NCBI GenBank assembly: GCA_017311185.1
Contig: JAESUZ010001279.1
Span: 62,001 to 126,000, forward strand
Source of the DNA: Proteles cristata cristata
Taxonomy: Eukaryota; Chordata; Mammalia; Carnivora; Hyaenidae
Direction: 5' to 3'
DNA length: 64,000 nucleotides
Program-made: the position numbers and the translations under genes
The notes under the pieces: model-generated
The model's input: the letters and a program-made list of their open reading frames with translations, nothing else
What the model was told of the DNA's origin: nothing
Databases searched by the model: none
In this document: positions 57,007 to 64,000 of the stretch, piece by piece
Numbering within the stretch: position 1 is the first letter of the stretch
How the letters are laid out: every line of letters starts with the position of its first letter

Positions 57007-57090
57007 TGGTGGTTCTCAGCAGGGACGGTACTGCCCCCTAGGGGCAGTTTCAGAGATTGGAAAGGATGTTTTGATTTACCACTCGGTAAA
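57007..57090 (+). repeat. MER5-type fragment carrying a CTCF-like motif
   Basis: TGGTGGTTCTCAGCAGGGAC, then CTGCCCCCTAGGGGCAGTTT, correspond to the MER5 left end. On the minus strand CCCCTAGGGGGCAG (57044-57031) is one mismatch from the CTCF core. Confidence 0.5.
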
Positions 57091-58034
57091 TCGAGGAAAG
57101 ACTGCATTTTGCTTTGTTTGGAACCAAGAGATCTTCGCTGTGTCAGAAATCATTACATCACCGTTTTAAGAAGGCCGCAGCTCGGGCAGTGCGGTTCTCA
57201 CAGCCTTTCTTCCCCTCCCCCACTCCTCCGGGCTCCGCTTCTACTCTCCGTTCTCCTCCCGCTCCCCCTCACTTCCCTCTCCTCACTCTGTTCCCTTTTG
57301 CTTCCCTCTTCCTCCCCCATCCAGGGGCAGAAACCCTCACGTGCACTCCGATGGTTTGGAGGACTCAGTATTTTATTTTATTAGGAGACTGAGGTATGAC
57401 CCCAGCATAGCATGATGCTCTTTACATTCGGGGGGAGGGGGACCCATCACGGGAGGCTCATCAGCTCAGCCATTGTCCTCCCTTCCAGAGGAGAGCTGGG
57501 CTAGCCCCGCGACCCCCTCTTTGCCTAGGGGGCCTCCTCCTGACCTGGGGGAGGAGTGAAACCCTCAGAGGCCCCACCGCACCCCAGTCGGCTGTGGGCA
57601 GAGTTGCCCGTCACCCTCAGAGCAGCACTGAGGTTACAAGTGATCAAAGAGGAGTTTTCTTTGGCGATAGTCTGTGATGGGCCTGGCCTGAGGTCTTGGC
57701 ACCAGGAGCCCCAGGTAGCTGAGGTTAAAGGCCACACAACTGTAGGGTCTCTGCTGGAGACAACGCCCTGAGGCTTCTTTGATGCCAGGTGTCCCCCAGG
57801 CAGCCGCGGTGCCCTTCCTCTGCTAACATCCACCTCCATCCCCATATATCCAGGTCAAGTTGACAACCACAAGCCAGGCGTGGAGCTTCCTCCAAACAGT
57901 CCAGCTGCGGAGTCTGCAGAAGGGAAATCACCTACCCTACTTCTCATTCTCTGTGCTCCTTGGGTAATCTCACAGCCCAGGAAAATGCCTCCTATCTTTC
58001 CTTTACAGGAATGCCCTCTTTTTATTGCCTACAA
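57091..58034. other. Non-coding, pyrimidine-rich first half
   Basis: CT-rich at 57205-57330. No gene or named repeat. Confidence 0.45.
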
Positions 58035-58225
58035 CCGGGATCAGCAAACACTTTCTGTAAAGAGCCAGGTGGTAAATAGTTGGGGCTTTGCAGGCCATTC
58101 AGGGGTCTCTGCCACAGCTGCTTCATATGTAAGTGAATGGGTGTGGTTCCACCTCCATTCCAATAAAGTTCCAATAAAACTTTATTGATCAAAACATGCA
58201 GCGGGCCAGATTATGCCAACCCCTG
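58035..58225 (+). mobile_element. MER20 hAT-Charlie DNA transposon
   Basis: GATCAGCAAACACTTTCTGT, TTCCAATAAAACTTTATTGA and GCCAACCCCTG at the right end. Decayed 8-bp target-site duplication GCCTACAA at 58027-58034 and GCCTATGA at 58226-58233. Confidence 0.88.
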
Positions 58226-58233
58226 GCCTATGA

Positions 58234-59282
58234 GGCTAAAGAATCTCAAAGGTCAGAAGCTTACCTGTTGGAATCCTGGAGCAAAGCAAGGTGGACTCCC
58301 TTTCCTCTTTTCTAGCGGGGTCTCTTGGGCTCTTCCTAATGTGTGCACCGCAAGGGAGGCAGACAGTGTTTCAACTGCCCTGCAGGTCACCATGGCCTCC
58401 GAGTCTGGGCTGCCGGCAAGACTGGCTATTCCTCATTCCCTACAAGTTCTTTAGAGCATGCTGCTGCTCATTAAAAACCCAGAACCTCCCGAAGGAATGG
58501 ACTCCCCTCTGATGTGACGTTTATAAACTCTCAGAACTGGCCCCGTTTTGAGAATGTTTTATGACTGCCTCTTGCTGAGGGAATGCCAAGCCTGTAAAGA
58601 CGATGAGACGGGAGATTCTGCTCATTTTGCTTTAGAGGAAAGAACAATCAATGGCTCAACTCATGAGCTCTTATGCCCTCTTCCATTCTGGTGCTTCTCC
58701 AGTGGCCCAAATAGGACCAGTGACAGAGTGTCTAACTGAGAGGAAAGGAAATGGACATTTTGTGGATCTTGTTACGACAGAGGCAATTCCAAATGCAGAG
58801 GGTCCCTGGGGCTTTATTAATGGATTTTCGGACAGTTAGACAAAACAGCAGTGTTTTGAAGCCAAAGAAACACAGTGTCTTCCTAGATGATAGATTACGT
58901 TTTCAAGAACGAGTGTTTAGATCTCCCTTCAATTTTTTCAATGAACAAAGTTATGAAGTTAATGTCTTTCCCTCAGAGAAGAGAGTCGTCAGAACAAGGT
59001 TTTAAAACTCCTTCACGTGGCTGAAAGAGACTTCTGAGTTGAAGAGTGTATTCAATATTCACTAAACATGGTGGGTTTCCTGAGTAGGTGATCTACAGCC
59101 TTGAAGGCAAATGTGGAAAGTCTGGAAATGATGCTTTCTGACGAGACTCTGAAAAGACACAAGGGTAGAGAAGGAACAGAGAAGGGGGGAGGGAGGCAAG
59201 AGTGATCACTCTGGACTTTCCTATATTCTTTTTATTTTTGACTCATGTGAATGTAGTATCAAGACGAAGAAATAATTTCTAA
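58234..59282. other. Non-coding, no repeat recognised
   Basis: A frame at 58751-59005 lies in AT-moderate DNA but has no domain or splice support. Confidence 0.45.
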
Positions 59283-59499
59283 AAATTTTTAATGTCTATT
59301 TATTTTTGAGAGACCAAGAGAGACAGACAGAATGCGAGCAAGGAAGGGGCAGAGAGAGAGGGAGACCCAGAACCAGAAGCAGACTCCAGGCTCTGAGCTG
59401 TCAGCACAGAACCCCGCACGGGGCTCCAACCCACGTCCTGTGAGCTTATAACCTGATCCGAAGTTGGACATTTAACTGACTGAGCCACCCAGCCGCCTC
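59283..59499 (-). mobile_element. Feline tRNA-Lys SINE, diverged
   Basis: Minus-strand copy, ending GCCACCCAGCCGCCTCT at 59499. It is the last feline SINE in the window. Confidence 0.94.
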
Positions 59500-59834
59500 T
59501 CCAACCTGGTTGGTTACGTGGCCACATACTTGATTTTCCTCCTCTGCCCTGGCCAACGGCAGACTCCATCCTATAAATACCCAGCAACCTAGCTGGGGCT
59601 CAGGGGGAAGAGCAGCGCTCCCTGGAAGATAAAGTGGGTCCCAGAATTGGTTTTAAGGCACTGCCTGGACCCATCACTGTTCCTATACAGGGTAGCATGG
59701 CATTTTCAGGAACATTTGAGTTTACTGATTTATTTCTTTATTTTAATGAGTTCAATAGCATACCCAGAGGAACAGCCAGTAGGTTCATCAGAGATATGTG
59801 GCATCAAGGGGGCCTTAGGGCTGTCTGGCCTTAG
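59500..59834. other. Non-coding, no repeat recognised
   Basis: No supported feature. Confidence 0.45.
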
Positions 59835-59955
59835 GTGAAGATCTTGGAGTCTCCGAGCCTCACTGTCCTGGTCTGTAAAATGAGGAAAGATCACCAGCCC
59901 CATGGAATTGTGAATCTTCTTAATGTATTAAAGGCTGTTGGTAAAGTGGCTCGTT
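59835..59955 (+). repeat. MIR fragment
   Basis: GAGCCTCACTGTCCTGGTCT, then GTAAAATGAGGAAAG. Sense MIR core. Confidence 0.6.
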
Positions 59956-61799
59956 CTCAGTAACAGAAGCAACACCAACAAGCCATCCTGGGAAGGAAGA
60001 CCCCCACGGAAGAGGCAGATCATTGTTACCCACCGACATCTCCTGACTCCTCAGTTCCTGGACTCTCCTGCTAGTGTAGCCAGTCTCTTCACTTCTCCTT
60101 TCTCCCCAGGCCATCACAGCCCGGGGAACAAATCCCCTTCTCCCTCCTGCCCCCTATGACAGCACTCCTCCTCTAGGGTGCCAGTAGCACCCTGGATTGT
60201 TTCTCCTGGGGAGGCTCCCCTGTCTATACATATAACCAGAGTGCCCTCCTGGATCAAGAGCTGGGCACAGGATGGTTCAGAGCTGGCCCCTCACAGTCTC
60301 TCTCCTGGAAATCTGAAGTTTGGGTGGTGGGGCTCTGAGATGGAAAATGGTCCCTTTCCCCTCCCCCCTCCCCTTCCACCAGCCCCACTCTGTTCCAGGC
60401 ACTCACGAATGCTTTTCCCACCTAGATGCAACTCCAGACCCTTTCTCCAAGAAAGCCCCCTTCTTTGTGAGGAAGTCTCTCAGCCCCTGAAACACTTGCC
60501 GACTTGCATCCCTTCTTGTTACCAGCATGCATACCTGTCCCCAACCTCATTCCCTGGCCCTGGGGGAGGGGGGGGCTGGGACTCTTTTCCACTTACATTC
60601 ATACCCCCGCCTCTAGAACACTGGCCTGTGAGCCATGAACACTGCATTTCGAGCGAGGCGGCCCATTCGCTCACAGAAGGGCGTTGCAGAGCAGACACCA
60701 CCAAGACCCCACAGCCTGGCAAGCATGGCGTCCATCCCCAGGCGGGTAATCTTCTCTGGGTGGTTGTGACAAAGACAGCTGGTCGCAGGGAACAGAGACT
60801 GAGCTGTGCAAGGCTGGTGGTTCCAGCTGGTGTACATCTGGAGAATGAATGCGGTGAATGCTAGGGTGCAGCATCCCCTCCTCACCCCGGAAAGAAGCAT
60901 CTCCTGCAGGGAAGTTGGGCACCCCTTGCTCTTGAACTGATGCACGGAGCCAGATGATAAAGGAAGCCGGGATCCTGGGCACCTGTCCCGTAGACGTGCC
61001 CTCCTACCCATCCTTCACACGGCGTCTTAGAGGGAGAGGCTATGAGGAAACCCAAGGAGCTGTCAGGGAGCACCAAGGGCCAGAGAAGCAAGCTAGCACC
61101 TTGAAGAACCCGTGGGCCCAGGGGAGGCAGGTTCCAAACATGTCCCCAGGACTTGACTCTTGGACACGGGAGCTGACTTCTCGGCTGCCTCCCGGACTTC
61201 AGAGACTCCACCCTCACCTCCCCAGAGCCAGGAGGGGCCCGGGGGCCATGTGGGCTCCCAGGCGTGCCCACACCTCCATGCCCAGGGGCCTGCAGAGTCC
61301 AGGCCTATCTCCAGATGATTCCGGCAGAAACTCAACCACTGCCAAGTGGTGCTTAGGAAACAGAAGGGCTTTTGACCTAATTATTCCCAATTGGTTGTCT
61401 CCATCGATCACATTCTCTTGATAATTGTCCAGCTCCCCACTTCCAGGTGGGGGTGCAGTTCTCCCGTGGGATAAATGGGGTGTGACGCTGAGAAACGTGC
61501 AGGCCCTTGCTTTCCACACACTGGGCCTTTGTGGAGAAGTGTTTTGTTTACTGCCATTAAAATGAAAGGAACACAACCAGAGAGCATGTGGGGGCCAGGG
61601 AGAGGCAGGGGTGGCTCCTTAGGGAGAAAACGGGCTGCTGTAAGCTGATCTGGGGCCTGGCCCCCAGCAGGACCACCGCCATCTGGCCCAGACCCCCATT
61701 CACTCGGCCACTCACTCGGTGTTTGCGAACCCTGATCCTGTGCACATCCCTGGTCTAGGTTTCCTCCCTGACTGCACATCAGGACCTTAGCCTCCCTGG
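59956..61799. other. Non-coding, GC-rich, with a long chance frame
   Basis: A 228-codon plus frame at 60178-60864 is proline- and serine-rich and has no recognisable domain. Its length is only mildly unusual for GC-rich DNA. No splice or repeat support. Confidence 0.42.
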
Positions 61800-62295
61800 C
61801 TTGGCACTCAAGGCTCCCCAACGCTGCTCCTGCCCTCCTCATCTACTTCATCTCCCTCCAGCCCCCCCAGACCAGCCAGACTTGCTCTGTCCCAGCTCAG
61901 CCATTGTATCCGGGAAGGATACCGTGAATCACTATGTTGGCCCCTTTGCAAGACACCTGCGTGTGCCACCCACCCCAGCCTTCCCCCTGCCCTCAGTCTG
62001 CTCCTGCTCTCTCCAGCTCTAGGCAGCCTGCGGGGCTCACCTCTGCTCTTACTTCCTCTGGGGATCCTTGCCCAGCCCCCTCCAGCTTTGCCAACCCCTC
62101 CCCTGCAAACTCTCAGCACTGGTCCTCTGCTCCTCATGGGTCTGTAGTTCATGAGGTCCCCTCCTCTCTGTATCCTGGCTCCTCAGCCAGCTTGTGAACT
62201 CCCAGGGGGCCCCCCGGTGTGGTCTAAGTCCCAACACTAAAGTGACATCAGTCTCACACAGAGCTCAACACATACACCTGTTGGTCGATAAAATA
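61800..62295 (+). repeat. L2 LINE 3'-end relic
   Basis: CCCTTTGCAAGACACCTGCG, then GTGAACTCCCAGGGGGCC and CAGAGCTCAACACATACACC follow the L2 order. Highly decayed. Confidence 0.6.
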
Positions 62296-62762
62296 ACGGG
62301 GCAACAGGTACATTCCAATGGTGTTTAGCTCATTGGAATCTATTCTCTTTAAAAAGCAGGGCCAGGCCTGCCGTGTTCACCCTCCCAGGTCTTCCTCCCT
62401 CACTGCAGGGACCCCCGCGGCTCCGATATCATGGAGACTAATGGAGGCTTCAGGCTCCAGCACACAGGAGCCTCCCTGGTGTCTGGTTCCCCTGTGCCAA
62501 CAGTAATTGAAAATCAGGTGTACACTTAATGAGCCAGGACTTATGGTGATGTTTGCATTGAAAACAAAGGACTTGCAAACTGACTTCTCCTTTTTCCCAC
62601 TTTCCCCAGCAGTCACCATAAATTGAGCAGATTGGACATCCTGGCCATGACCGTCACTACCATCAAGGTCCCCCCAATGCACATCCCCACCCCTTAGTAT
62701 GAGTTGCTCAGCTTTGATGAACCTCGTAACTTCTGTGTCATAACATCTCTGTTCCCCTAAAT
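62296..62762. other. Non-coding, no repeat recognised
   Basis: No supported feature. Confidence 0.45.
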
Positions 62763-62996
62763 CTGTAGTTCTCAGCCAGGGGTGATTTAGCAACCCCTGC
62801 CTCCACCAGGGGACATTTGGCAATCTGGAAACACTTCTGATTGTCACAACTGGGGAGAGGAGTGTTACCATCACTGAGCAGGTAGAAGCCAGGGCTGCTG
62901 ATAACATCCTACCATGCATGGGATTTCCCCCAACACCACAAGTAACAGAGAACGATCCAGGCCCGAGTGTTGGTAGCGCTGAGGGTGACCACCCTG
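62763..62996 (+). mobile_element. MER5A hAT-Charlie DNA transposon, near full length
   Basis: CTGTAGTTCTCAGCCAGGGG at the left end, GGGGACATTTGGCAATCTGG, GATTGTCACAACTGGGGAG and GAGGGTGACCACCCTG at the right end. Confidence 0.88.
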
Positions 62997-63829
62997 CTAG
63001 ACTTCTATGCTACTTTAAGGAAATGTATCACAAAGTGTATCTTCTAGATGATCTGTCTATTTGATTCCAACTGTGAGTTGACATGTGCCATTTATCGTTG
63101 CAGAAGGAAAGAAGCTACTAGCACCATCCCAGAGAAATTGAGGAATGAAGGACTGGAGGAAGCTTCTAACCTGGAGATGAGGCAAAGGGCATGTGGCACC
63201 CCAGTAGATGAATGCAATGGGAAATGCCAGAGGTCCCCGAGTATCTGGGAGCACCCCCCCCCAAAATTCAGAGCACTCAGTCAAGCAGCTCGCGGGAAGG
63301 CTCCAGAGGAAAGGGTGATGAGAGACACGTAAAGAGAGCAATTTTGTTTCCAAACTTACAGGGAAGGGCAAAGGATTTTTTCAATGGAGCCAAACCGCAC
63401 ACACCTCTGTTGGGGCCCTGAAAAATGTGCCCATCAACGAGACAAAATAAAGCACATGACTTGGCTTTTATGTGCACAGCACACTTGGCTTACCGAATGA
63501 AATGTGAAGGCTTATTTGTTTAGTGGAAATTCTCAAATAATGGTTGTGCCTGTTGCAGCAGGTAGGACGTGTAGTTTCATTGTGCCGGAGTTTTTCAACA
63601 CAGGATTTCTCCATTTGACAATATTTGAACAGATGGGGTGTGTGGCAGTTCCCTGTGACAGCAAGATGCCTGAGCGTCTTCCAGCCTGAGACTCAGATCC
63701 AAATGTGTCCCACTGGGGGCCGATATGTCTGTAGTACTTGGAGGACCCAAAGCTCTCGCCTCTTGTGTTACTTATACTCAACTGGTCTCGTTTTTGCCAG
63801 CATTTCCCCCCCTACGGTTTATTGATTGT
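62997..63829. other. Non-coding, no repeat recognised
   Basis: Contains a nine-C run at about 63255-63263. No supported gene. Confidence 0.45.
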
Positions 63830-64000
63830 ATCAATGAGGATTGCTTTCAGCTGCAAGTAATGGGCAAACCCATCGAAGAGAGGCTTACGATGTCAAGATG
63901 ATCGATTAGGGCACGTGATAAGAAATGAGGAGCTGAAAGTTCCAGGGTTCTCGTGTGGCTCAGTGAGGTCACGGAGACTCTATCTCTGCTTAGGTATTTC
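63830..64000 (+). repeat. Ancient repeat fragment cut by the window end, unassigned
   Basis: GATTGCTTTCAGCTGCAAGT, then AATGGGCAAACCCATC resemble the start of a widespread old repeat ('ggctgcaagtaacagaaaacccaac'). Confidence 0.45.

Noticed and set aside
60178..60864. 228-codon open frame on the plus strand
   Set aside because: No domain, no splice or start support, proline/serine-rich because of GC-rich DNA. Roughly 0.1 such frames are expected by chance in 64 kb at uniform composition, and more in GC-rich sequence.
62377..62919. 180-codon minus frame
   Set aside because: Its first third is antisense to the MER5A transposon relic, with no domain.

Overview
The window is nuclear DNA of a carnivore of the cat branch (Feliformia, almost certainly a felid). 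The evidence is about 27 copies of the tRNA-Lys-derived CAN-SINE in its feline form: a head starting GGGGCGCCTGGGTGGCTCAG, a pyrimidine-rich CTCTCT middle and an (A/T)-rich AATAAATAAA tail. A 5'-truncated L1 with the carnivore-type 3' end is also present. No complete protein-coding gene, rRNA, functional tRNA, CRISPR array or prokaryotic feature is visible. Reading frames longer than 150 codons occur at about the number and length expected by chance, or run through repeats. The segment reads as intron or intergenic DNA.

Layout. 0-17.5 kb: SINE-rich (11 copies, 10 of them on the minus strand), with a MER20 transposon nested in an older repeat at 0.43-0.77 kb, MIRs, a (GT)n microsatellite, a CpG-rich block with E-boxes and a TAATTG site (14.16-14.66 kb) and an AT-rich block dense in homeodomain-type sites (16.34-16.86 kb). 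17.5-33.1 kb: no feline SINE and no L1 over 15.6 kb, only ancient L2, MIR and MER5A relics, plus several segments that look like regulatory DNA, among them an 18-bp perfect palindrome centred on CACGTG and a SOX/POU-like cluster. 33-42.6 kb: SINEs again, plus three L1 fragments, all on the plus strand. 42.6-49.4 kb: relics and, on the minus strand at about 44.45-44.63 kb, the only exon-like signal I can defend: GC boxes, an inverted CCAAT box, an open frame with ATG and a strong GTAAGT donor. 49.4-64 kb: dense SINEs at 52.9-55.3 kb (including a dimeric copy), a second CpG-rich block with Sp1 and ETS sites (56.04-56.56 kb) flanked by convergent CTCF-like motifs, a second MER20, L2 and MER5A.

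How it fits together. The three L1 fragments on the plus strand and the minus-strand exon-like signal fit a host transcript running on the minus strand. This is inference from a small sample. The best leads are the candidate first exon, the SINE-free interval with its regulatory-looking blocks, and the two CpG-rich blocks. Repeat family names are from memory of consensus sequences and the ancient ones should be confirmed with a repeat library.
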